Assembly: GCF_014199615.1 (NCBI RefSeq)
Contig: NZ_JACHOB010000002.1
Location: forward strand, 186,001 to 250,000
Reading direction: 5' to 3'
Length of the DNA: 64,000 nucleotides
DNA from: Parvularcula dongshanensis
GTDB taxonomy: Bacteria; Pseudomonadota; Alphaproteobacteria; Caulobacterales; Parvularculaceae
The notes under the pieces were generated by a model, which was not told the origin of the DNA, ran no database searches, and saw only the letters and a program-made list of their open reading frames with translations. Positions 26,081 through 33,254 of the stretch are shown piece by piece. The first letter of the stretch is position 1; each line of letters begins with the position of its first letter. The translations under genes and the position numbers were made by a program.

Positions 26081-26788
26081 TCAGCGCAGCTCGTAGGTGA
26101 TCTGGACGCTCGCGGTCACCGCCTGCTCGCCCGCCTCGACCGGTGTCGGCGCAGCTTCGGCCTGCATGCGCATCATCCGCCCGTCATAGTAGGGCTGCGG
26201 CCCGCCCCCGCCCCCCGCCTCGGTCAGCGTCAGCACGCGGCCCAGCGAGACGCCCGCCTCCTCGGCGAGGAGCTCCGCCTTCGCGCGGGCGTCGCGCACG
26301 GCGTCGCGCCGCGCGTCGTCCTGAAGCGAATCAGCGTTCTGAAAGCCGAAGGACAGGGAATCGAGCCCGTTCGCACCGGCCTGTACGGCGGCGTCGATGA
26401 CATCGCCCGCCCCTTCCGTCCCGCGAAGGCGTATGGTGAGACCGTTCGCCGCCTCATAGCCTGCGATCACTGCGCGGTCGAAGCGGCCATTGTCGTTCTG
26501 CTCGTAGTAGGGCGACAGCGACAGACCGGACGTCTGCATGTCGCGCGGCTCGATGTTGAGGGTCCGCAGACGGTCCCGTACCGCCGTCATCTTCTGAGCG
26601 TTGGCGGCGAGTGCCTCCGCCGCGGTGGCCGCCCTGCTCGTCGCGGAGAAACGCAAGGTCGCCATGTCCGGCGTCCCCGTCGCCTCGCCCAAGCCCGAAA
26701 CGGAGAGGGTTCTCGGTGCCGGCTCTTGCGCGTGCGCGGCGAGCGGCAGGCATAGCAGCAAAGGAATGAGGGGAATCGCGCGCTTCAT
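26081..26788 (-). CDS. SIMPL domain-containing periplasmic protein
   Basis: The 235-residue product has a signal peptide (MKRAIPLIPLLLCLPLAAHAQ), then the SIMPL/DUF541 domain: RTLSVSGLGEATGTPDMATLRFSA, NIEPRDMQTSGLSLSPYYE and a central ARAKAELLAEEAGVSLGRVLTL segment, which is very typical. Family members affect oxidative stress resistance and are periplasmic or outer-membrane associated. The ATG at 26788 matches the signal peptide. It follows the anti-sigma-like gene, so it may belong to the stress operon. Confidence 0.9.
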   Translation of the reverse strand: MKRAIPLIPLLLCLPLAAHAQEPAPRTLSVSGLGEATGTPDMATLRFSATSRAATAAEALAANAQKMTAVRDRLRTLNIEPRDMQTSGLSLSPYYEQNDNGRFDRAVIAGYEAANGLTIRLRGTEGAGDVIDAAVQAGANGLDSLSFGFQNADSLQDDARRDAVRDARAKAELLAEEAGVSLGRVLTLTEAGGGGGPQPYYDGRMMRMQAEAAPTPVEAGEQAVTASVQITYELR

Positions 26789-26877
26789 AAGTCTGCTCCA
26801 GAGACGAACCGGTGCAGAATGGCGAGCGGCCGGAGGGGGAGCAATGCCCACGGCAAGGCCAGCAGGCCATCGCTCGA

Positions 26878-27171
26878 TCAACTCGACGAGCGAGACTTCT
26901 CCAGCGGCGCCGCGCCCTCTTCGCCCGTCTTGGCCCGGCGACGGGCCAGCAGGGCTTCGACCTCGCCGCGAAGCGCGTCGTCGGCGTAGATCTCCCGCTT
27001 CAGGCTGCGCAGGTCGAAGGTCGTGCGGAGGTAGGTGACCGCCTGAGCCAGAGAGAGGTGGCGGTCGGCAAGGAAAGCCTCGACCGCGCGACGACGCGCG
27101 GGCGTCAGCTCGTCATCCACATAGGCGTGAATGTCCTGCTCGGTGATCAGATGAACCATGCGCTCTTCCAT
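26878..27171 (-). CDS. Short soluble anti-sigma factor-like protein
   Basis: The 97-residue protein carries ITEQDIHAYVDDELTPARRRAVEAFLADR, close to the N-terminal helix pattern of anti-sigma domain proteins (DLHAYVDGxLDPARRAEVEAxL). It has no cysteine, so no zinc site, and no membrane helix; the protein ends in a charged, Ser-rich tail. It is just downstream of an ECF sigma gene (gap 102 bases), the usual place for a cognate anti-sigma. No match to NepR was seen. ATG at 27171 or, with GGAAGAG upstream, ATG at 27159. Confidence 0.65.
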   Translation of the reverse strand: MEERMVHLITEQDIHAYVDDELTPARRRAVEAFLADRHLSLAQAVTYLRTTFDLRSLKREIYADDALRGEVEALLARRRAKTGEEGAAPLEKSRSSS

Positions 27172-27273
27172 GTCCCAACCGACACGTCTGAGGCGTAGGA
27201 GTTCCGCGCCACAATCGCTGCGGCGCGGAAGAGATCGGAAAGGACCCGGCCTGTGTCGGCCGAGCCACGGCGA

Positions 27274-27792
27274 TCAGGCCGACAGGCGCTCTTCCTGAAC
27301 GGCGCCTTGTTCCAGCGCCTCGCGCAGGCGGCTGCGGGCCCTGGAAAGACGCGAGCGGACCGTCCCGACCGGCACGTCCAGAAGCTCGGCGGCCTCCTCG
27401 TACTTCAGGCCTTCGATCGCCACGAGCGAGAGAACGACCTTGTCGTTGTGCGGCAGGTCACGGAAGCCTTCGACCACATCCTGATAGTGCATCTTTTCCT
27501 CCTGTGCTGCGTCGATCGAGAGTTTGGCCTGGGGGGCGTCGTCCATGTCCACGGGCGTGCCCCGGACCTTGTCGCGCCGAATTTGGTTCAGGAACACGCG
27601 GCGGCAGACCGTGAACATCCAGGAACGGAGGTTCTGGCCGTCGAACAGATGCTGCTTGCGCAGGCAGCGCTCGACGCAGTCTTGCACGAGGTCGTTCGCA
27701 CGGTCCTCGTTACGGGTGAGCGTGAAGGCGAAACGGTGAAGTGCCGGCAAGCACTCGTTCAGTTCGGTCGTCGTGATCGCACCGGTGGTCAT
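27274..27792 (-). CDS. ECF sigma factor, probably the general stress sigma (EcfG-like)
   Basis: The 172-residue protein has sigma-70 region 2 (LTRNEDRANDLVQDCVERCLRKQHLFDGQNLRSWMFTVCRRVFLNQIRR) and region 4 with a helix-turn-helix (EGLKYEEAAELLDVPVGTVRSRLSRARSRLREAL), the minimal ECF layout. Its own promoter region has GGAAC-N16-CGTT, the consensus of EcfG-dependent promoters, and phyR with an HWE kinase lie upstream. I therefore infer it is an EcfG-type regulator that activates itself. The sigma domain alone does not prove this. Confidence 0.85.
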   Translation of the reverse strand: MTTGAITTTELNECLPALHRFAFTLTRNEDRANDLVQDCVERCLRKQHLFDGQNLRSWMFTVCRRVFLNQIRRDKVRGTPVDMDDAPQAKLSIDAAQEEKMHYQDVVEGFRDLPHNDKVVLSLVAIEGLKYEEAAELLDVPVGTVRSRLSRARSRLREALEQGAVQEERLSA

Positions 27793-27871
27793 ATGATCCT
27801 CCGTCGAGTTCGGTGCGCTTTCGTTAAGCGTCTAAAAACAGAGGGTCAAAGTTTTTAGTATGAAGCTTGGG

Positions 27872-27896
27872 AACGATGCCGTTATCAGCGTGTTCC
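27872..27896 (-). promoter_or_regulatory. GSR-type promoter upstream of the ECF sigma gene
   Basis: On the minus strand, GGAAC (27896-27892) is followed after exactly 16 bases by CGTT (27875-27872). This matches the known EcfG promoter consensus GGAAC-N16/17-CGTT. Transcription would start about 70 bases upstream of the sigma gene. Confidence 0.7.
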
Positions 27897-27980
27897 TACG
27901 CGATCTACTCCACAGTACTATATCACTCTACCAACTACTCATGACTGCTATACCTATGAGGAGGGATAGGAGTGACATGA

Positions 27981-28000
27981 GTGTGTCGCCGAGGACACAC
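27981..28000. repeat. Hairpin in the 27793-28044 intergenic region
   Basis: GTGTGTC-GCCGAG-GACACAC is a perfect 7-bp inverted repeat downstream of the two-helix membrane gene and upstream of the sigma promoter. It could end the upstream transcript, but no T-run follows. The rest of the 252-base interval, which is more A/T-rich than its surroundings, holds only the sigma promoter. Confidence 0.45.
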
Positions 28001-28044
28001 CCGTGCCGCTCGGTGGCATCCGTCTAAAATGCAGTTTGAGGAGG

Positions 28045-28512
28045 TTAGCGAGGGGGCGGCGAGCGCCGACGCATCGCGCCGACCAGCGTGATGGCGGCGC
28101 CGACCGCCAGGGCGGCGCCGATGGTGCGGCCCGGTCTGATGGTGAGCTGGCGCGCGACGACGCCCGCGACGACTTCCTTCGCGCCGTTGGGCAGGAGGCC
28201 GCTAGCGGCTGACAATCCGCCGGCGAGGCTCGCGGGCGGGGCCTGCGGCACGGGACCACTGGCAACAGCTGCGGCGGGGGTCGCGAGCCCACGCCGAGGG
28301 CGACCCACGATCGCAACGAGGATGCCGAGAAAGACGAGGAAGCCGGCGCCCGAAAGAAGACCCGCGACGAGGCCGTAGCGGGCCGCAACCGCCACGACCC
28401 CCGCCGCGATCAGCAGCGCGAGCGCCCCTCCGAAGAGGAGGCCGACGGCCGTGCCGAAAGCGGCCCGGCGCAAGATCAGACGCAGGCGGAGCGCGAAGCC
28501 GCTAAGACCCAT
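28045..28512 (-). CDS. Two-helix membrane protein, holin-like (YqjE-like)
   Basis: The 155-residue product has an N-terminal basic segment and two long membrane helices (AAFGTAVGLLFGGALALLIAAGVVAVAARYG and LVAGLLSGAGFLVFLGILVAIV), followed by a Pro/Ala-rich tail with a third weak hydrophobic segment near IGAALAVGAAITLVG. It resembles phage-holin-superfamily proteins encoded next to DUF883 proteins (YqjD/YqjE pairs). ATG at 28512 is preferred over GTG at 28515. It follows the DUF883 gene by 6 bases. Confidence 0.65.
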   Translation of the reverse strand: MGLSGFALRLRLILRRAAFGTAVGLLFGGALALLIAAGVVAVAARYGLVAGLLSGAGFLVFLGILVAIVGRPRRGLATPAAAVASGPVPQAPPASLAGGLSAASGLLPNGAKEVVAGVVARQLTIRPGRTIGAALAVGAAITLVGAMRRRSPPPR

Positions 28513-28518
28513 CACCGA

Positions 28519-28857
28519 TCAGTCGCGACGGAAGAGGTGTCCGAGGAGCATGCCGCCCAGCACGGCGATGCCGATCGTCGTGTAGGGATTGCGCTGGACC
28601 TGTGCCTGCAGGTCCGCCGCGATGGCGGCGACGTCGTCCTCGACCGTCTGGACGGTCCGCGAGAAGCTGTCCCGGGCCGTGTCAGCGGCGCCCTGCGCCG
28701 TTTCCTGCGCCGTCCGCAGCGAGCTGCGGCCCAGCGAGACCCCATCCGATTTGAGCGTCATCACGTCGGACTTCAGCGTGGCGAGGTCCTGGCGCAGCTC
28801 GCGCAGAACGGATGCGACCTCGTTGTCGACCTCGCGTTCCTTCTTCGTCGTGCTCAT
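28519..28857 (-). CDS. DUF883 (YqjD/ElaB) family protein
   Basis: The 112-residue protein has a charged N terminus (MSTTKKEREVDNEVASVLRELRQDLATLKSDVM), a long amphipathic helix or coiled coil, and a C-terminal membrane anchor (PYTTIGIAVLGGMLLGHLFRR). That matches YqjD/ElaB-type proteins, which tether ribosomes to the inner membrane in stationary phase in E. coli. It is within the stress gene cluster, 29 bases after the kinase. Confidence 0.85.
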   Translation of the reverse strand: MSTTKKEREVDNEVASVLRELRQDLATLKSDVMTLKSDGVSLGRSSLRTAQETAQGAADTARDSFSRTVQTVEDDVAAIAADLQAQVQRNPYTTIGIAVLGGMLLGHLFRRD

Positions 28858-28886
28858 CCGTCGCTCCTTGGGTTGGCGCTCGCAGG

Positions 28887-30047
28887 CTAGTCCGCGGCTG
28901 CATGAATGGTGACGATGAGGCCTTCGTCCGTCGGAGTCCAATCCGTGCGGCCATTGAGGTAGTTGGTCGAGAAGGCCCGCACGATCGACAGGCCGAACCG
29001 CTCCTCCGCCTCTGCCGGCGGGTTGGCGCCGCCCTCGGTCCATCGAATGCGATAACCGTCCTCCGTCCGGTCGAAGGCGACCTCCAACCAGCCCCCGGGC
29101 GCGGTCAGCGTGCCGTGGCGGCGCGCGTTGGTCGCGAGCTCGTGCAGGATGAGCCCGATCGCGGTCGCCTGACCGGGCGTGACGGCGATGTCGGTGTCGT
29201 GGATCGTCACGCCGGCTTGCTCGTCGCCGACGATCGCGCGGCAAAGCGCGCCGAGCGATACCTCCGTCTGGTAGCGGTGAGGTTCGTGCGGGTTGGCCCC
29301 GGTCAAAGAGTAGGCCTTGTCGAGAGCGCCGATCCGCGCGAGCGTCGCGGCGGCGAACGCGCCCACATTGTCAGCGTGAGGCGCGGACAGGCTGATCAGC
29401 GCGGTGATGACCGACATGGCGTTGCGGATGCGGTGGTTGAGCTCCCTCACCGCCTGATCGGCCCGATCCGAGGCCGCGCGCTGCGCCGTCTCGTCGATCA
29501 GACAAAAGAGAACCCGCTCCGCCGGAAGCGCCTCGAGTACCAAGCTCGCATGCCAGGGCCGCGGCTCGTCATGGCCGCTCAGGCGGACCGTCTGCGGTCC
29601 TTGATCGACGGTCCCCAACGCCGCCTCGATCATCGGCGCCGAGTCGGGAGAGATAGCCTGAAGGTTGCGCCGGCGCACGACGTCCTTCCCGGCCGTCAGG
29701 ATCCGGCCGTCGCGAGCCGCGATGCCGATCGGCAGCGGCATGCGGCTGAGCAGGGTCGAGGACGGGAGGGCCGAGTTCGCAACCCAGGCCACGCCCCGAA
29801 AACCGCCCTCCTTACGATCGACCCGCGCGGCGTAGCTCGTTCCGGCCCGCACGAAGCGAACGTCGAAGGGGCCCTGACGGGGGCTTCGAAGGGCTACGGC
29901 CAAGGAGGCCCGAGCGGCTGGTTCGAGGCCGCGCATGAGGGTCAGCAAGCCGAAGCGGTCCGGCAGGCCCGGCAGCCCCGGACGGAGAACCGTCCGCCCG
30001 CCCTCGGTGTCGAGCGCGGAGAAGCCGAGGCCCTCTGCGGCGTCCAT
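28887..30047 (-). CDS. Sensor histidine kinase of the HWE/HisKA_2 type, probable GSR kinase
   Basis: The 386-residue protein has no membrane helix. The N-terminal half (about residues 1-185) looks like one or two PAS-type sensing domains (PIGIAARDGRILTAG). The kinase part has the phosphoacceptor box ELNHRIRNAMSVITALISL (His205) and the N-box GLILHELATNARRHGTL (Asn307), typical of HWE/HisKA_2 kinases that phosphorylate PhyR. It ends with a normal ATP-lid region (ERFGLSIVRAF). Its position between phyR and the ECF sigma supports a PhyR-kinase role. The signal is unknown. Confidence 0.85.
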   Translation of the reverse strand: MDAAEGLGFSALDTEGGRTVLRPGLPGLPDRFGLLTLMRGLEPAARASLAVALRSPRQGPFDVRFVRAGTSYAARVDRKEGGFRGVAWVANSALPSSTLLSRMPLPIGIAARDGRILTAGKDVVRRRNLQAISPDSAPMIEAALGTVDQGPQTVRLSGHDEPRPWHASLVLEALPAERVLFCLIDETAQRAASDRADQAVRELNHRIRNAMSVITALISLSAPHADNVGAFAAATLARIGALDKAYSLTGANPHEPHRYQTEVSLGALCRAIVGDEQAGVTIHDTDIAVTPGQATAIGLILHELATNARRHGTLTAPGGWLEVAFDRTEDGYRIRWTEGGANPPAEAEERFGLSIVRAFSTNYLNGRTDWTPTDEGLIVTIHAAAD

Positions 30048-30051
30048 GCGC

Positions 30052-30258
30052 CTACTCCGTCCGAAGCCGCACGAGCTCTTCGGAGGCGTCCTCGGCGTGC
30101 CGCTCGGAGTAGAGGAGGCCGAGGGCGATCAACTCGCGGACGGCAGAGGAGCGGTTGTCCGCACGGTTGTCGAAGCGCCAGTCATCGATGTTCGTCAGCT
30201 CAGAATCCGTGACCAGGATCTGAAGCTTCGAGAGACGTTTCTCGTTCGACGATGCCAT
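30052..30258 (-). CDS. Small ribbon-helix-helix-like protein
   Basis: The 68-residue protein reads as a ribbon-helix-helix DNA-binding fold: basic start MASSNEKRLSK, beta strand KLQILVTDSE, helix LTNIDDWRFDN, then helix SSAVRELIALGLLYSE. The protein occupies the slot where NepR often sits in GSR loci, but the core NepR pattern is not visible. It stops 4 bases before the kinase start, so the two are co-translated. A regulator, or an anti-sigma adaptor of unknown type, are both possible. ATG at 30258 begins the strand-helix core; the longer frame is not family-like. Confidence 0.65.
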   Translation of the reverse strand: MASSNEKRLSKLQILVTDSELTNIDDWRFDNRADNRSSAVRELIALGLLYSERHAEDASEELVRLRTE

Positions 30259-30333
30259 GAGGCGCTCTAATCCCGTCCTTGCTTGTCCTGCCGCCCGTTC
30301 GCAGGGCACCGGCTAAGGGCCCGGCTTGTGTTC

Positions 30334-31092
30334 CTACGCCCGGCGGGCGTCAAGGCAATGCACGACCGCAGCCCTAACGTTGTCCGGTGTGTAAGGCTTT
30401 GAAATAACGAAGTCCGGCTCGATTTCCTCGCCCTGGAGGACGCGATCCGGATAGCCGGTGATGAAGATGACCGGGCAGTCGTGTTCTTGGTGGATTCGAA
30501 GCACGGCATCGATGCCGGTCGCCCGCCCGTCGAGGTTGTAATCGGCGAGGATGACGGCGGGGAGCGCTGCCCGCGCCGCCCGGACCGCCTCGTCCGCCGA
30601 CCTGGCTTCGCCCGCGACATCGACGCCCATCCGCTCCAGGATGCCGCGCAGATCGGCTGCGATGAGCGGTTCGTCCTCGACGATTACCGCCCTCGGCGCA
30701 CCGTGCACCACGAGCGCCTCCCGCGCGCGGCGGAGCGCCTCGGCGGGCGCGGCGATGCCGACGATGCGTCCCGCCTCGGCCACGGAGAACCCCATGACGT
30801 CGACGAGCAGCAGCACGAGCCGGTCGTCGTCCGGCGGCGTCGGCAGTGCGTTCAGAAGCGCGCTGTCGGTGAACGGACGGCCGCCACTCGCCGCGGCCTT
30901 GCGGGCGAGCGCCCGCCAACCGGCGAGGAAGATGCTCATGAGGTCGGTGACCGAGGCGCTCGAAGCGCGCGGATCGACATCGACCCGCGCCATGGTGAGG
31001 CGCATCATCTCGTCGCCGATCAGCCGGTCCGCGAACACGGCACGGGAGAACTGGCGAAGAACGCCGAGGGGTGGGCGGGTCGCGATGCTCAC
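30334..31092 (-). CDS. phyR: PhyR-type response regulator with ECF sigma-like domain
   Basis: The 252-residue protein joins an N-terminal sigma-like domain (residues about 1-130, LGVLRQFSRAVFADRLIGDEMMRLTMARVDVDP) to a C-terminal receiver domain. The receiver has VIVEDEPLIAADL, the phosphoacceptor Asp184 (ILADYNLDG), Thr212 (IFITGYP) and Lys232 (ISKPY), close to the FAT-GUY type of PhyR receivers. Phosphorylated PhyR normally sequesters NepR to release EcfG. GTG at 31092 has AAGAGG upstream and gives the family N terminus. The gene heads the stress cluster on the minus strand. Confidence 0.9.
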   Translation of the reverse strand: MSIATRPPLGVLRQFSRAVFADRLIGDEMMRLTMARVDVDPRASSASVTDLMSIFLAGWRALARKAAASGGRPFTDSALLNALPTPPDDDRLVLLLVDVMGFSVAEAGRIVGIAAPAEALRRAREALVVHGAPRAVIVEDEPLIAADLRGILERMGVDVAGEARSADEAVRAARAALPAVILADYNLDGRATGIDAVLRIHQEHDCPVIFITGYPDRVLQGEEIEPDFVISKPYTPDNVRAAVVHCLDARRA

Positions 31093-31218
31093 GCGGGGGC
31101 CTCTTCTAGTCGCCGAGTTGAGATAGACACGCGGCTCAAAGAGCAAAACATGCGGCTGACAGGGGGCAGCGCAGAGAGCCGCCTACGGCTTCCGCCCCTT
31201 CCCTCGCAGCGTCCTTGT

Positions 31219-31284
31219 CGACTCAGCATCATAGTTCACTTCGCTGAGTCGAGTGGGCTCGACAAGTGCCTGTTCAAAAGAACA
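31219..31284. promoter_or_regulatory. Cluster of inverted repeats upstream of phyR
   Basis: Three inverted repeats sit between the Crp/Fnr gene and phyR: CGACTCAGC-N15-GCTGAGTCG (31219-31251), GTCGAG-TGGG-CTCGAC (31249-31264) and TGTTC-AAAA-GAACA (31271-31284). They may end the crp transcript or regulate phyR. No GSR promoter was seen here. Confidence 0.45.
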
Positions 31285-31310
31285 GTCGAGGGCGTCATGA
31301 TTCGATCACC

Positions 31311-32045
31311 TCAGCCAAGTTTTGCTGTCCGTTCCCACGCGTCGAGGTAGAGGGTGGAAAAGTCGCACAGTGCTTGCAACGCCGGCCGGTCGACGAGCCT
31401 GACCTGCATGCGCTGCCGTTCGATGAGGCCGCTGCGTTCGAGTTGGCTGAGCACCCTGCTGACGTGAACGTAGGACAGGCCGAGCGCGTCAGCGAGGCTG
31501 GACTGGCCGATCGGCAGGACGAAGGCATCGTCGCTCGCCCGCCCCGTGACCCGCAGCCGCTCGTACAGCTCGAGAAGAAGGTGGGCGACCCGTTCGCGTG
31601 CCGAGCGCCGCCCGTTGCGCACGATCTGCTCTCGCAGGATCGCCTCCTCCTGCACGGCGGCCCACCAGAAGGCGAGCGCCAGCGGCGAGGCACCTCGGAA
31701 GAGGTTCAGCATCTCGGTCTTGTCTAGCTGCGCCGTCGTCAGCGGCGTCAGCGCCGTGACCGTATGGTCGGCGGGGCGGCCGGTGAAGACTTGAAGGTCG
31801 AAGAGGTCGCCGGGCAGCATGAAGTTGACGATCTGCCGCCGGCCGTCGGACAGGCTGATCGACCGGCTCGCCCAGCCATCGACGACGACGAAGGCGCCGC
31901 GCGCCGGCGCCCCTCGCTCGACCACGACCTCGCCGGCTTCGTGACGCTCCACCGACGTGGCGATTCCGGCCAACGCCGCGCCGGCCGCATCATCGAGCAA
32001 GGCGCCGCTGACCAGGCGAGAGAACAAAGCGTCGGTCGGGCTCAC
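31311..32045 (-). CDS. Crp/Fnr-family transcriptional regulator
   Basis: The 244-residue protein has an N-terminal cyclic nucleotide-binding-like barrel (EAGEVVVERGAPARGAFVVVDGWASRSISLSDGRRQIVNFMLPGDLFDLQVFTG) and a C-terminal winged helix (LPIGQSSLADALGLSYVHVSRVLSQLERSGLIERQ). No Cys cluster for an Fe-S centre is visible, so it is unlikely to be a classical Fnr. GTG at 32045 has GAGGA upstream. It is divergent from cysD across 303 bases that contain a strong palindrome. Confidence 0.88.
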   Translation of the reverse strand: MSPTDALFSRLVSGALLDDAAGAALAGIATSVERHEAGEVVVERGAPARGAFVVVDGWASRSISLSDGRRQIVNFMLPGDLFDLQVFTGRPADHTVTALTPLTTAQLDKTEMLNLFRGASPLALAFWWAAVQEEAILREQIVRNGRRSARERVAHLLLELYERLRVTGRASDDAFVLPIGQSSLADALGLSYVHVSRVLSQLERSGLIERQRMQVRLVDRPALQALCDFSTLYLDAWERTAKLG

Positions 32046-32092
32046 GCGGCGTCCTCGCTCCGATTGGCTGAAAGCAGGCGGTCCGCCCCGAA

Positions 32093-32115
32093 CGGGGCAA
32101 TGCCGAATTGCCCCG
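32093..32115. promoter_or_regulatory. Palindromic operator candidate between the Crp/Fnr gene and cysD
   Basis: CGGGGCAAT-GCCGA-ATTGCCCCG is a perfect 9-bp inverted repeat, 48 bases upstream of the Crp/Fnr start. GCCCCG-AA-CGGGGC overlaps its left arm. The 32046-32348 interval holds no gene that I can support; the remainder shows no clear feature. It may be autoregulatory. Confidence 0.5.
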
Positions 32116-32348
32116 AACCTCGCTTCTACGTCAACAGCTTGGCCCCCCTCGCCGACCGTCTTTGGCGAGTCCGGCGCCCCGACGGCACAGGTCACGATCC
32201 CGCGTTCCGCGCCCACCCTACCCGGCGCGCCGCCTTGTCACGCCGTGAGAGCAGGCCTTAAGGCGCCCTCGCCTTCGCGCTTGCGGCACGCATCATGAAT
32301 GCTGTCGGGTGAGCCTACGATCAACTTCCCCTCGTGAGACCCTTTACT

Positions 32349-33254
32349 ATGTCGGATCGATCCCTGACCCACCTCGACCGCCTGGAGGCGGAGAGCATCC
32401 ACATCTTCCGCGAGGTCGCAGCAGAGGTCGACAAGCCCGTCTTCCTCTACTCGGTCGGCAAGGACAGCTCGGTCATGCTGCACCTCGCGCGCAAGGCGTT
32501 CTATCCGAGCGTGCCGCCCTTCCCCTTCATGCATGTCGATACGACCTGGAAGTTCCAGGAGATGGTGCGGTTCCGGGACGAGACGGCCAAGAAGCTCGGC
32601 CTCGACCTGATCGTGCACATCAACGAGGAGGGCCGGAGCCAAGGCGTCGGCCCGTTCACGCACGGCTCCGCCTACCACACGGACGTCATGAAGACGCAGG
32701 CGCTGAAGCAAGCGCTCGACAAGCACGGCTTCCAGGCGGCCTTCGGCGGCGCGCGGCGCGACGAGGAGAAGTCCCGCGCAAAGGAACGCATCTTTTCCTT
32801 CCGCGCGCCCGGCCACCGCTGGGATCCCAAGAACCAGCGCCCCGAGCTCTGGAACATCTACAACACGCGGATCCACAAGGGCGAGACCATCCGGGTCTTC
32901 CCGCTGTCGAACTGGACCGAGCTCGACATCTGGCAGTACATCTTCCGCGAGAACATCGAGATCCCCGGCCTCTACTTCGCGGCCGAGCGTCCCGTCGTGA
33001 ACATGGACGGCACGCTGATCATGGTCGACGACGACCGGATGCCGCTCGAAGGCATGAACGTCGAGACCAAGTCCGTCCGCTTCCGCACGCTCGGCTGCTA
33101 CCCGCTGACGGGCGCGGTCGAGAGCAAGGCCGCGACCCTGCCCGAGATCATTCAGGAAACACTCCTCGCCACCTCATCCGAGCGCCAAGGCCGCGTCATC
33201 GACAGTGACCAAGCCGCTTCGATGGAGAAGAAGAAACAGGAAGGCTACTTCTAA
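32349..33254 (+). CDS. cysD: Sulfate adenylyltransferase subunit 2
   Basis: CysD is the adenylyl-transferring subunit of ATP sulfurylase and works with the GTPase CysN to make APS. The 301-residue protein has [40 protein letters not shown] with the PP-loop (SVGKDSS), [28 protein letters not shown] and the C-terminal [26 protein letters not shown], all family standard. ATG at 32349. Its stop shares one base with the cysNC start (TAATG). Confidence 0.97.
   Translation: MSDRSLTHLDRLEAESIHIFREVAAEVDKPVFLYSVGKDSSVMLHLARKAFYPSVPPFPFMHVDTTWKFQEMVRFRDETAKKLGLDLIVHINEEGRSQGVGPFTHGSAYHTDVMKTQALKQALDKHGFQAAFGGARRDEEKSRAKERIFSFRAPGHRWDPKNQRPELWNIYNTRIHKGETIRVFPLSNWTELDIWQYIFRENIEIPGLYFAAERPVVNMDGTLIMVDDDRMPLEGMNVETKSVRFRTLGCYPLTGAVESKAATLPEIIQETLLATSSERQGRVIDSDQAASMEKKKQEGYF

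Noticed and set aside
30297-30333. Second GSR promoter between phyR and the RHH gene
   Set aside because: GGAAC is present on the minus strand but the matching -10 is CCGGT, not CGTT.
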